A stretch of 64,000 nucleotides of DNA from Polaribacter marinus (GTDB lineage: Bacteria; Bacteroidota; Bacteroidia; Flavobacteriales; Flavobacteriaceae). Numbering within the stretch: the stretch's first letter is position 1; the number at the start of each line of letters is the position of its first letter. Below, one piece after another: positions 9,239-17,799 of this stretch. Made by a program: the position numbers and the translations under genes. The stretch covers positions 1 through 64,000 of the forward strand of contig NZ_JAKQYM010000008.1 in the NCBI RefSeq assembly GCF_022662535.1. The letters are read 5' to 3'. Below the pieces are notes generated by a model. That model had not been told where the DNA came from and made no database searches. It worked only from the letters and a program-made list of their open reading frames with translations.

Positions 9239-11152
9239 ATGAAGCTTAAACAAAAACAATTATTACGAATACTGTTTTTCTGTTTGTTTTTAAACTCTTT
9301 AAATAATTACGCCCAAGATGTAAATGCTCTTAATAAAGAAGCAATGGATTTGTATAAAACAAATCAAAAGGAAGCCATAAAAGTACTTACAAATGCTTTA
9401 GAAATAGCAGAAAGACATAATAACAAAAAAGAAGTTAGTAAAACTAAAAACAACTTAGGAATAGTCTTTAGAGATTTAGGAGAATTTCAAAAAGCAAAAA
9501 AATATTCTGAAGATGCACTAACAGTTACAACAGATTCTTTAATTAAAGCCGCTATCTATAATAATATTGGTGCTTGTAATAGAAAGCTTGGACTTTATGA
9601 AGATGCTATTTCTAACTATTTAAAAAGTTTAGAAATTTATGAAGCAAAGAAGATGTTGAATGAAACTGCAACTGTACATAACAATATTGCTATAGTTTAT
9701 AATTATATAAACCTCAACAAAAAATCTCTAGAATATTATGATAAAGCAATAAAAGTATTTGAGAAATTAAATAACAACAAAGGAATTTCTCAAGCTTACA
9801 ACAATATTGCAATTGTATATGCAAATGAAGGAGATTTGGAAAAGGCTTTAACTAATTTTAGGTACTCATTATCCTTAGAGAAAAAATTAAAAGACAAAAA
9901 AGGAATTGCAGAATCTTTAAACAATGTAGGCTCTGTACATTACTACCTTAAAGCCATAGATTCATCAATTTATTATTTTAAAAAATCGGCAGATATAGAA
10001 CGTAGTATTGGAAATTTTGCTGGTGTAAGTGCTAGTTATAATAATATTGCTCAAGTTTTATTAGAGATTGAGAGATTCAAAGAATCTAAAACATATATAG
10101 ATAGTGCATATCGTATTGCAAAAAAATATCAAACCTCAGAAGATATTGAAAATGCATTGTTAAATTATACAGATTATTTTGAAAAAAAAGGCAATTATAA
10201 ATCCTCTTTAAATCATCATAAAAAATACTTACATTTTAAAGATAGTATTGCAAAAAAAACAAACATAAAAACCATTCAAGAAATTGAAACTAAGTATCAA
10301 ACTGAAAAGAAAGAGAAAGAAATTGCGATTCAAAAAGAACAGCTTTTAGAAAAAGAATTAGCTATAAAAAACAGAAATTTATATGCCATATTAATTACTT
10401 CTGCTTTATTAATTTTAGGAATTATATTTTTCAATATTTACAAAAGAAATCAAATTAAAAGAAAACAACTACAAAAAGAAATTGATTTAAAAGATGCTTT
10501 AGCAATTATAAAAACTCAAAACAAATTACAAGAACAACGCCTTAGAATTTCTAGAGATTTACATGACAATATTGGATCTCAACTTACCTTTATCATCTCA
10601 TCTATTGATAATTTAAAATTCATTACAAAAGACGCTAACACAAAATTAAAAGATAAATTAGCAAACATTAGTTCCTTTACCTCAGAAACTATTCATCAAT
10701 TAAGAGATACCATTTGGGCAATGAATAAGAATGAGATTTCTATGGAAGATTTACATGCCAGAATTTTATCGTTTATAGAAAAAGCAAAAAGCGCTACAGA
10801 AAACATAACTTTTGAAATTCATCAAAAAATAGATACAAATGTATCTCTTTCCACAATTAAAGGGATAAATATTTTTAGAGTAATTCAAGAAGCAATTAAC
10901 AATGCTATAAAGTATGCAAACGCATCTAAAGTAGAAATCTACATATCAAAAGAAAATAATGAATTACAAATTTTAATTACTGATAATGGTGATGGTTTTG
11001 ACCTTAAAAATGTTGATCTCGGGAATGGTCTTAGCAATATGGAAAAACGCATGAGTGAAATTGATGGGGAAATAAATATAGTTTCTAAGCTTAAAAAAGG
11101 AACAAAAATTACCTTAAGTACCACTTTAAAAGATACGGCAAATGGCGTATAA
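9239..11152 (+). CDS. TPR-containing sensor histidine kinase (NarL-system type)
   Basis: A 637-residue kinase. It has a signal peptide (about 1-25, ending NNYAQ), then roughly six tetratricopeptide repeats (about 30-330) predicted to be periplasmic, a coiled-coil linker, one transmembrane segment (about 381-400), a HisKA_3-type dimerisation domain with the phosphoacceptor H442 in RDLHDNIGSQ, and a C-terminal HATPase domain. The N-box (EAINNAIKYA) and G-box (DNGDGFD, LGNGLSNM) are visible. It should phosphorylate the response regulator at 11202. Operator E overlaps its last codons, so kinase and regulator can be expressed independently. Confidence 0.92.
   Translation: MKLKQKQLLRILFFCLFLNSLNNYAQDVNALNKEAMDLYKTNQKEAIKVLTNALEIAERHNNKKEVSKTKNNLGIVFRDLGEFQKAKKYSEDALTVTTDSLIKAAIYNNIGACNRKLGLYEDAISNYLKSLEIYEAKKMLNETATVHNNIAIVYNYINLNKKSLEYYDKAIKVFEKLNNNKGISQAYNNIAIVYANEGDLEKALTNFRYSLSLEKKLKDKKGIAESLNNVGSVHYYLKAIDSSIYYFKKSADIERSIGNFAGVSASYNNIAQVLLEIERFKESKTYIDSAYRIAKKYQTSEDIENALLNYTDYFEKKGNYKSSLNHHKKYLHFKDSIAKKTNIKTIQEIETKYQTEKKEKEIAIQKEQLLEKELAIKNRNLYAILITSALLILGIIFFNIYKRNQIKRKQLQKEIDLKDALAIIKTQNKLQEQRLRISRDLHDNIGSQLTFIISSIDNLKFITKDANTKLKDKLANISSFTSETIHQLRDTIWAMNKNEISMEDLHARILSFIEKAKSATENITFEIHQKIDTNVSLSTIKGINIFRVIQEAINNAIKYANASKVEIYISKENNELQILITDNGDGFDLKNVDLGNGLSNMEKRMSEIDGEINIVSKLKKGTKITLSTTLKDTANGV
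11133..11150. promoter_or_regulatory. operator E inside the kinase 3' end, upstream of the response regulator gene
   Basis: ATACGGCAAATGGCGTAT occupies the last codons of the kinase gene and the first base of its stop codon. A -7-like TAATTTAC follows, with its TTTA at 11176-11179 after 25 nt, one base shorter than at the other sites. The regulator ATG is at 11202. This implies autoregulation of the response regulator. Confidence 0.75.
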
Positions 11153-11201
11153 ATTTTAATCTTAATTATTTGTAATTTACAGAACCAATCAATTAACCAT
11201 T

Positions 11202-11855
11202 ATGAAATTAAAAATTTGTATTGCAGAAGACAATTATTTCCTAGTAAAGACTATCAAAGAAAAACTTTCTTTTTTTGACGATGTAACTATAAAATTCCAT
11301 GCAAATAATGGCGCAGAATTAATTGGAAAATTAGAAGACAACCACAACATCGATGTTATTTTAATGGACATTCAAATGCCGGAAATGAATGGAGTTAGAG
11401 CTACAGAAATTGTAAAAAATAAATACCCGCAAATTAAAATAATCATTCTAACTGTTTTAGATGATGATGATTATGTTTTTAAAGCAATTAAAGCAGGTGC
11501 AAATGGGTATTTACTAAAAGAAATAGATGCAGAAAACCTTTATAAAAGCATTATAGAAGTTACTAAAGGCGGTGCACCAATGACACCAAGTATTGCTCTA
11601 AAAACTTTAAATTTATTAAGAAACCCTAATCTATTAGATGCAAAATTAGAAGAAACAGAAACTATTAAACTCTCAAAAAGAGAAACCGAAATTTTAATAC
11701 AATTAAGCAAAGGTTTAAATTACAATAGTATCGCAGAAAATTTAATCATTTCTCCTTCTACGGTAAGAAAACACATTGAAAATATTTACAAAAAACTACA
11801 AGTTCATAGTAAAATGGAAGCCGTTATAAAAGCTCAAAAACAAAACCTCATTTAA
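11202..11855 (+). CDS. NarL/FixJ-family response regulator
   Basis: A 217-residue two-domain regulator. The receiver domain (about 1-120) has the acidic pair E9/D10, phosphoacceptor D56 (LMDIQMP), T84 and K106. The C-terminal LuxR-type helix-turn-helix (about 148-212) has the segments LSKRETEIL and SPSTVRKHIENIYKKL. It is the expected partner of the kinase at 9239. Dimeric LuxR-type domains bind palindromes, and five copies of one 18-bp palindrome surround this gene and its neighbours, so it is the obvious candidate ligand. Confidence 0.93.
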   Translation: MKLKICIAEDNYFLVKTIKEKLSFFDDVTIKFHANNGAELIGKLEDNHNIDVILMDIQMPEMNGVRATEIVKNKYPQIKIIILTVLDDDDYVFKAIKAGANGYLLKEIDAENLYKSIIEVTKGGAPMTPSIALKTLNLLRNPNLLDAKLEETETIKLSKRETEILIQLSKGLNYNSIAENLIISPSTVRKHIENIYKKLQVHSKMEAVIKAQKQNLI

Positions 11856-11877
11856 ATCAAAATTATTTTATACCTTT

Positions 11878-11892
11878 AGGGAATAATTCCCT
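11878..11892. promoter_or_regulatory. 15-bp palindrome in the 5' leader of the 11901 gene
   Basis: AGGGAATAATTCCCT is a perfect 7-1-7 palindrome, 8 nt upstream of the ATG at 11901. It overlaps the end of a -7-like TACCTTTA (11871-11878). The position suits a repressor operator or a small leader hairpin. It differs from the ATACG-type operators. Confidence 0.4.
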
Positions 11893-11900
11893 TTGAAAAA

Positions 11901-12287
11901 ATGATTAAAAATATATTTATAGGTATACTTTTAGGATCCTTAATCGGTGTATTTATTACTTCTGTGTTTATGCCAGAAGAAGTAAAAATGACTGAGCTTT
12001 TCTTTACAAAAATCACAGCAACATCTATTATTACAGGGATTTTTTGTAGTATTTATGCCTTCTTATCACATTCAAAACTCCAAACCTTTTTAATTTCTAT
12101 CATTATTGGAGCAATAACTTTTTATGCAAAATATATAATTACAGGGCACGATTTTGATCCACTAACAATGGGGCTTTTTGTAGGCGCAATGTTAGGTGGT
12201 GCTTTTGCTGTTATAAAAAAAGTAACACACTCTATAAAAATTTATAACAGATTAAAAAGATTACGTAGAAATGGATTTTACAATTAA
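11901..12287 (+). CDS. small integral membrane protein
   Basis: A 128-residue protein with about four hydrophobic segments and a basic C-terminal tail (YNRLKRLRRNG). It contains glycine-rich helix motifs (GILLGSLIG, GLFVGAMLGGAF). I do not recognise a family. It follows the response regulator by 45 nt but has its own promoter-like box and a 15-bp palindrome. It is convergent with the rhodanese gene, with only 3 nt between the stop codons. Confidence 0.6.
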   Translation: MIKNIFIGILLGSLIGVFITSVFMPEEVKMTELFFTKITATSIITGIFCSIYAFLSHSKLQTFLISIIIGAITFYAKYIITGHDFDPLTMGLFVGAMLGGAFAVIKKVTHSIKIYNRLKRLRRNGFYN

Positions 12288-12290
12288 GAA

Positions 12291-12605
12291 TTAATCTTCT
12301 GTAAATTTAGCTACATTTTGCCAAGGCCCACCATTAATTACCTCAAAACCATTTTGTGTTAAAAATTGAGTTGCCTGTCCACTTCTGCCTCCACTTTTAC
12401 AAACTGCAATTATAGGTTTTTTCCAAGATTTTATCTGTTCTAATTCTAAAGGAATTAAATTTAAAACAATATGTTTTGCTCCTTCAATATGGCCTTCATT
12501 CCACTCCATTAAAGTTCTTACATCCAATATTACTGCATCTCTTTTTAAAAATTCTTTTATTTCTTCTGAAGCATCTTTCTGTCCGAACATACCAAATAAT
12601 CCCAT
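12291..12605 (-). CDS. rhodanese-like domain protein
   Basis: A 104-residue single-domain rhodanese. The active-site loop CKSGGRS places the catalytic Cys at residue 69, and the conserved LDVRTLMEWNEGHIEGA stretch precedes it. Such proteins carry persulfide sulfur in the cytoplasm. No signal peptide. It lies 16 nt downstream of the aromatic amino acid hydroxylase gene in the same direction and may share its transcript. Confidence 0.88.
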   Translation of the reverse strand: MGLFGMFGQKDASEEIKEFLKRDAVILDVRTLMEWNEGHIEGAKHIVLNLIPLELEQIKSWKKPIIAVCKSGGRSGQATQFLTQNGFEVINGGPWQNVAKFTED

Positions 12606-12621
12606 ATACTTTTATTTTTTT

Positions 12622-14382
12622 TTAAGATTGATATTGATTTACGTTTAATAAATTCAACCCGTTTTCTATTAATTTTTTAAAAGCTGTATTTTCTTGTAGC
12701 TTTTCTAAATGTTTTAAAATTTCAAACTGAATTGAAAATTCTTTTTGCAAAGCTAATTCAAACAGTTCTAATGACAATAACCAATCTAAAGGAAAATTAG
12801 TTTTAAGTTGATTAAATATTGTTTTAATTTTTTCTTCAGTGGTATTGTTTTCTTCTCTATAAACTCTAACTTCTGCATATAGTTTATATAGATTTTGTTC
12901 CTCTTCAGAATAATTTATTTTATGTGTTTTTGTTTCAGAAACTTTTCCTAAGTTTTCAAAAGAAGTTACATCTGCAGAACCGGAATAAGCAGAAACCAGT
13001 TCTTTACCAATTGCCATATCATAAATACCCCATTCTGGTTTAAATAATACTTTATCTTTATATGTAACTGTGCATTCTTTTAAAGAAATTATCAAGATTT
13101 TTCCTCGTAGATCTCTTGTACCTGTAATTGCCGTTCCCTTTACAACAACCCCGCTTTCAAACTCTAGATTCATTTGTTCTCCTTCATAAATACCGTAAGC
13201 TTTTAAATCTCTAGGGCTCATATCTTCTATTGGTAAATTAATTCCTTTTAATTTTCCAACAGGACTTCCAAATCCATTAGGGTGAGTTGTAATTCCATGC
13301 CCAATAAGTTCTTTATCTCTATTAGCTAAAGCTGTTGGACCTGTAGTTTGAAAATATGCTACTTTATTATTTTTATGTTTAATTACATTTGTAAAAACAC
13401 CTGAAATCTGTATTCCAGTTGTTAATTCTACTGTTCCTAAATTTTTAGACTTTATTAATTTTTGTACACCTTTTAACCCTCCAGTTCTCAGTGCCATTGT
13501 ATTTGCAAACTCATTTAAAACTAAACTTAAATAAGCAAAGTCAGGAGTAACAAATAATTGAGGTTGTGGTTTTGTAATATCAAAGTTTACATTAGCAGCA
13601 TCAATTGAATAGGTTACTTTTTTAACTTCTTTTCTCATACACCAAGCACTTTCACCTATAGATGAAAGCAAACCTGCACCGTAAATTTTAGGAGAATCTA
13701 AGTTTCCAATCAAACCATATTCTACAGTCCACCAATGCAAGTTTCTAATTTGAGCCATTTCAGATAACTCACCCATATTATCTTGTAAAAACTCAACTTT
13801 TGCTTGTGCTTCCTGAATTTCATTTTCAGTAGAATTTGGATCTTCTTTTAAGATTGATAAAAGCCTAATAGCTTCATACATTTCATAATCTTTAGAAGAA
13901 GAAATTGCTTTACTTCCAATTTCTCCAAAACGCCTTAAATACTCGGCATATTCTGGATTTGCTATTATAGGAGCATGACCTGCAGCTTCATGAATAATAT
14001 CTGGTGCTGGTGTGTACTCTATATGATTAATCGTTCTCATATCAGAAGCAATCACCAACACATTATATGCTTGAAACTCCATAAATGCATTGGGAGGAAT
14101 AAAACCATCTACAGAAACAGCAGCCCAACCAATTTCTTTTAAAATTCGATTCATGCCTTCCATATAAGGAATATTTTCAACAGAAATCCCTGTTTTTTCT
14201 AATCCTTTTATATATGATTTGTGTGCAACTTTACTCAAATAATCAACATTCATTCTCATTACATACCTCCAAACGGCTTGGTTTTGAGCTGTATATTCAT
14301 CATAAGGTTGCTTTACAACAAATTTATGTAAATGTTTAGGAAGTTTTTTTGTTACTTCGTTTAGTTGAAAGTGTATATTCAT
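12622..14382 (-). CDS. aromatic amino acid (phenylalanine 4-) hydroxylase, long form
   Basis: A 586-residue protein. The N-terminal half is a biopterin-dependent aromatic amino acid hydroxylase with the iron triad H131 and H136 (HEAAGHAP) and E221 (HWWTVEYG). Typical bacterial PhhA is under 300 residues, so about 280 C-terminal residues are additional. They include an all-beta-looking part (VKGTAITGTRDLRGKIL) and a helical tail, and I cannot name the domain. The likely reaction is phenylalanine to tyrosine. No pterin-carbinolamine dehydratase gene is adjacent. Confidence 0.9.
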   Translation of the reverse strand: MNIHFQLNEVTKKLPKHLHKFVVKQPYDEYTAQNQAVWRYVMRMNVDYLSKVAHKSYIKGLEKTGISVENIPYMEGMNRILKEIGWAAVSVDGFIPPNAFMEFQAYNVLVIASDMRTINHIEYTPAPDIIHEAAGHAPIIANPEYAEYLRRFGEIGSKAISSSKDYEMYEAIRLLSILKEDPNSTENEIQEAQAKVEFLQDNMGELSEMAQIRNLHWWTVEYGLIGNLDSPKIYGAGLLSSIGESAWCMRKEVKKVTYSIDAANVNFDITKPQPQLFVTPDFAYLSLVLNEFANTMALRTGGLKGVQKLIKSKNLGTVELTTGIQISGVFTNVIKHKNNKVAYFQTTGPTALANRDKELIGHGITTHPNGFGSPVGKLKGINLPIEDMSPRDLKAYGIYEGEQMNLEFESGVVVKGTAITGTRDLRGKILIISLKECTVTYKDKVLFKPEWGIYDMAIGKELVSAYSGSADVTSFENLGKVSETKTHKINYSEEEQNLYKLYAEVRVYREENNTTEEKIKTIFNQLKTNFPLDWLLSLELFELALQKEFSIQFEILKHLEKLQENTAFKKLIENGLNLLNVNQYQS

Positions 14383-14514
14383 TAAAAATTTGATAAAATT
14401 TACCTCGTAAAATTACAAATTTTACAACTTATTACCTCTGCTTTTGATGTTAAAAGTTTCCTTTAGGCTTTATTTGATTTCCTTAAAAAAACTAAAATGG
14501 ATTATAGTTTTTTA

Positions 14515-16020
14515 TTAATAGTAAAGCTCTTCTAAACTATTAATTTCTTGATCTTTTTGCCTTCTAAAAACTTGATTGGGTTTTAAATCAGGTATAGATT
14601 CAACTCCCATAGCCGCTACAACTTCTTTTACTGCAGCAATAGTTTTATTGTGATAGTTTTTTACACGAACATTTTTCTTTTCTACAACAAGAGCTTTTAC
14701 CAAATCATCATCTTGTGTTGCAACACCTACAGGACAAGTATCTAAATTACATTCTCTAGCTTGTATACAACCTAAACTTAACATAAAACTTCTTGCCATA
14801 GCAATTGCATCGGCTCCTAAAGCAATGTATTTTACAATATCAAAAGCATCAATAGCTTTACCACTTGCAATAATTTTAATTTGATTTTTAAGCTTATACT
14901 TAACCAATAACTTATTTACAAAAACCAATCCTTCTAGCAACGGTGTTCCAATATAGTTTGTAAACTCAATTGGAGCAGAACCGGTTCCACCTTCTCCTCC
15001 ATCTACAGTAATAAAATCAGGGTAATTATTAGCTTCGGCAAAGGCTTTAATCATTTCTTCTATTTCTTCATTATTCCCAACGCAGAATTTAATTCCTACT
15101 GGTTTTCCTTCTGATAAATCTCTAACTTTTTGAATGAAAGAAATCATACTATCAAAATCTGTAAAAGCAGAATGACTTGGAGGAGAATCTACCCTAGTAA
15201 ATGGTTCTACAGAACGAATTTTAGAAATTTCTTCTGTATTTTTTTTAGCAGGTAAAATACCTCCATGACCAGGTTTTGCTCCTTGAGAAAACTTAATTTC
15301 TATCATTTTTACTTCTGGACGAATTGCATTTTCTTTAAAAACCTCATCGTCAAAGACACGTTTTCCGTTTACAGATTTTCCCGCTCCAAAATAACCCGTT
15401 CCAACTTGAAAAATAATATCTCCTCCTTGTAAATGGTAAGGAGAAATCCCTCCTTCACCTGTATTATGTGCAAAATTCCCCATTTTTGCTCCCTGATTTA
15501 ATGCCATAATTGCATTTTTACTTAAAGAACCAAAAGACATTGCAGAAATATTGATTAGAGAAGCATTATATTTTTTTAAACATTTATCAGAACCAAAAAG
15601 AACTCTTTCTCCAGCTATGTTATGATGATCTTTAGGAAACAAAGAATGTTTTACAAACTCATATCCTTTAGCATAAACATTGTGTTGTGTACCAAAAGGA
15701 ACCGTTTCTATCTGCGCTTTAGATCGTTGATATACTAAACTTCTTTTTTCTCTATTTATGGGAGTTCCGTTTAAATTGTCTTCTATAAAATATTGCTGAA
15801 TTTTATCTCTTTCTTCCTCAAAAAGCCAACGCAAACGTGCAACTAACGGAAAGGCCCTTAATAAAGAGTGTTGTGTTTGCAAACTATCATAAATTGCAAT
15901 TAGTAATAAAATTATACTTATAGAAAATAAAATTATAGTTCCTGTTTGTGGAATGAAGTAAACTAAAATTCCGAATAAAATATTAACTCCTATAAAAACT
16001 GAAAGTATCGTATTTCTCAT
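14515..16020 (-). CDS. FMN-binding glutamate synthase family protein
   Basis: A 501-residue protein with two N-terminal hydrophobic segments (about 4-45), then a glutamate synthase central/FMN domain resembling the synthase part of GltB. The iron-sulfur motif CIQARECNLDTCPVG gives the Cys spacing for a 3Fe-4S cluster, and glycine-rich FMN-binding segments (GEGGTGSAP) are present. There is no glutaminase domain, so it is not a complete glutamate synthase. The physiological substrate of these stand-alone proteins is uncertain. Confidence 0.88.
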   Translation of the reverse strand: MRNTILSVFIGVNILFGILVYFIPQTGTIILFSISIILLLIAIYDSLQTQHSLLRAFPLVARLRWLFEEERDKIQQYFIEDNLNGTPINREKRSLVYQRSKAQIETVPFGTQHNVYAKGYEFVKHSLFPKDHHNIAGERVLFGSDKCLKKYNASLINISAMSFGSLSKNAIMALNQGAKMGNFAHNTGEGGISPYHLQGGDIIFQVGTGYFGAGKSVNGKRVFDDEVFKENAIRPEVKMIEIKFSQGAKPGHGGILPAKKNTEEISKIRSVEPFTRVDSPPSHSAFTDFDSMISFIQKVRDLSEGKPVGIKFCVGNNEEIEEMIKAFAEANNYPDFITVDGGEGGTGSAPIEFTNYIGTPLLEGLVFVNKLLVKYKLKNQIKIIASGKAIDAFDIVKYIALGADAIAMARSFMLSLGCIQARECNLDTCPVGVATQDDDLVKALVVEKKNVRVKNYHNKTIAAVKEVVAAMGVESIPDLKPNQVFRRQKDQEINSLEELYY

Positions 16021-16052
16021 TATAAAATGGTTGTTTAAAAAAGACCTTAAAA

Positions 16053-16067
16053 GTACTCAATTAGTAC
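16053..16067. promoter_or_regulatory. short inverted repeat upstream of the glutamate synthase-like gene
   Basis: GTACT and AGTAC arms separated by 5 nt, about 35 bp upstream of the start at 16020. A second imperfect inverted repeat (ATCCCTT and AGGGAT arms) lies at about 16079-16107. Either could be an operator. Nothing identifies the regulator. Confidence 0.25.
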
Positions 16068-16152
16068 GATATTTTAAACATCCCTTACAAATAGTTTGCC
16101 TTAGGGATTGTAGTGTAAAGCCCGACCTAAAAAAAGTAACGAACAAAAAAAA

Positions 16153-16174
16153 CTTCTACAAATAAATGTAGAAG
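16153..16174 (-). terminator. rho-independent terminator of rpmE2
   Basis: An 8-bp stem (CTTCTACA / TGTAGAAG) with a 6-nt loop. On the minus strand it is followed by a run of eight T, about 30 nt past the L31 stop codon. Confidence 0.8.
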
Positions 16175-16203
16175 CTTTTATATTTTTTAAAATTCTAAAA
16201 AGA

Positions 16204-16455
16204 TTACTTTTTGAATTTTGCGTATTTGTTTTTGAACTTGTCAATACGACCTGCAGCATCGATAAGTTTAGATTTACCAGTGTAAAATGGATGAGATGTT
16301 CTTGAAATCTCTAATTTTACTAAAGGATACTCTACACCATCTACTTCTAAAGTTTCTTTAGTATCTACTGTAGAACGAGTTAAAAATACATCTTCGTTAG
16401 ACATATCTTTAAATGCTACCATTCTATAATTTTCTGGATGAATTCCTTTTTTCAT
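16204..16455 (-). CDS. rpmE2: 50S ribosomal protein L31 type B
   Basis: An 83-residue L31 of the longer type B form. It has the characteristic start [13 protein letters not shown] and the segment [10 protein letters not shown], and lacks the zinc-binding cysteines of the C+ L31. Type B L31 is a zinc-independent paralogue in bacteria that carry both. It is a single-gene unit with its own canonical promoter and terminator. Confidence 0.95.
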   Translation of the reverse strand: MKKGIHPENYRMVAFKDMSNEDVFLTRSTVDTKETLEVDGVEYPLVKLEISRTSHPFYTGKSKLIDAAGRIDKFKNKYAKFKK

Positions 16456-16552
16456 TTTATTATATTTTAATACTTTAATGTTATGTTTGCATGAGTAAAG
16501 TTGGTAAAGCTTCGCTCTAAATCTCTAAATAGTTATTTCTATTTTGAGGATG

Positions 16553-16582
16553 CAAATTTAACCTAATTTTTTAATTTACAAA
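16553..16582 (-). promoter_or_regulatory. promoter of rpmE2
   Basis: On the minus strand, TTTG (16579-16582) and TAAATTTG (16553-16560) are 18 nt apart, a near-ideal Bacteroidota housekeeping promoter. The leader to rpmE2 is about 90 nt. Confidence 0.75.
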
Positions 16583-16714
16583 TAAATAAATTGTTTTTAT
16601 TTGGTCTAAATGATACTTTAACTAAATTACACCTACTTTTAAGTAGTAAAAGTTGTTTTTTAAGACACTTTTTTTGAATCTTTACGTTTTAAAACATTGA
16701 AATTTATATACATA

Positions 16715-17755
16715 ATGAAAAATAATTCTATAATAATATTCTTTTTTGCTTTTTTGCTTCTGATGACTTCTTGTTCTAACGATTACAAATTTAGTTTAGA
16801 AACACCTAAAAAGGTAACATTAAATCAATCTATTACAATTTCTTTAAAAGAAAAAAATGACAAACCAATTAACAAGGTACAATTTTTTGTAAACGGAAAT
16901 GAAGTAACTGCCAATGGAAACTCTTTTAAAATAAACACTGATGATTTTGGAGTTGGTAAACATGCTGTGTCTGCATTGGTTTTTTATCTCGAAGAAACAA
17001 AAAAAGTAAATAGTACTTTTGAAGTTTTGGCAGATAAAGCTCCTGCAATTTATACCTACAAAATTATTAACGAATATCCTCATGATACAAAAGCCTACAC
17101 ACAAGGACTAGAATATTACAATGGTTTTTTATATGAAACTACCGGACGTAGAGGACAATCTACTTTAAGAAAAGTAGAAATTAAAACTGGTAAGGTTTTG
17201 CAAAAAATAGATTTAGATAAAAAGTATTTTGGCGAAGGTATGACCATTTTAAACAACAAAATATACTGGTTAACATGGCAAGCAAAGAAAGGTTTTGTTT
17301 ATAACCTAGAAACTTTTGAGCAAGAAAAAGAATTTGCTTTTAATAAAAGTAAAGAAGGTTGGGGCTTAACTCATAACGGAACAGAACTTTTAAAATCGGA
17401 CGGAACCAACAAAATTTGGTTTTTAGACCCAATTACTTTAAAAGAAAAAAAATCTATTCAAGTTTACACAAACAAATATGCTGTAAAGGATTTAAATGAA
17501 TTAGAATTGATCAATGGTAAAATTTACTCAAACAAATATCAACAAAATGCTATTGTAATTATAGACCCAAAAACAGGAATTGTAGAAGGAATTGCTAATT
17601 TAAAATCTTTGCATAGCGTTATGGAAAAAACTCAAAAATTAGTTCCTCAAGATGAAGTTTTAAACGGAATTGCCTTTGACAAAGAAAACAACAGATTATT
17701 TGTTACAGGTAAAAACTGGGGAAAACTTTTTGAAATTGAATTAATCAAAAAATAA
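16715..17755 (+). CDS. glutaminyl-peptide cyclotransferase, lipoprotein
   Basis: A lipoprotein of about 346 residues. The signal peptide ends in a lipobox (LMTSC, Cys20). An Ig-like N-terminal region (about 30-105) is followed by a glutamine cyclotransferase beta-propeller (about 115-346) with the segments PHDTKAYTQGLEY and FGEGMT typical of plant/bacterial QC enzymes. The expected reaction is cyclisation of N-terminal glutamine to pyroglutamate on exported proteins. The frame is open from a TTG at 16697, but the ATG at 16715 gives a proper signal peptide. Confidence 0.88.
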   Translation: MKNNSIIIFFFAFLLLMTSCSNDYKFSLETPKKVTLNQSITISLKEKNDKPINKVQFFVNGNEVTANGNSFKINTDDFGVGKHAVSALVFYLEETKKVNSTFEVLADKAPAIYTYKIINEYPHDTKAYTQGLEYYNGFLYETTGRRGQSTLRKVEIKTGKVLQKIDLDKKYFGEGMTILNNKIYWLTWQAKKGFVYNLETFEQEKEFAFNKSKEGWGLTHNGTELLKSDGTNKIWFLDPITLKEKKSIQVYTNKYAVKDLNELELINGKIYSNKYQQNAIVIIDPKTGIVEGIANLKSLHSVMEKTQKLVPQDEVLNGIAFDKENNRLFVTGKNWGKLFEIELIKK

Positions 17756-17799
17756 TAATTCTCTAAATTTAAAGTTCTACTTTTATATAAAATTGATTT

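Noticed and set aside
14515..16020. Full glutamate synthase large subunit
   Set aside because: The protein has only the FMN/iron-sulfur synthase part with N-terminal membrane segments. The amidotransferase and C-terminal domains are absent, so it is called a family protein only.
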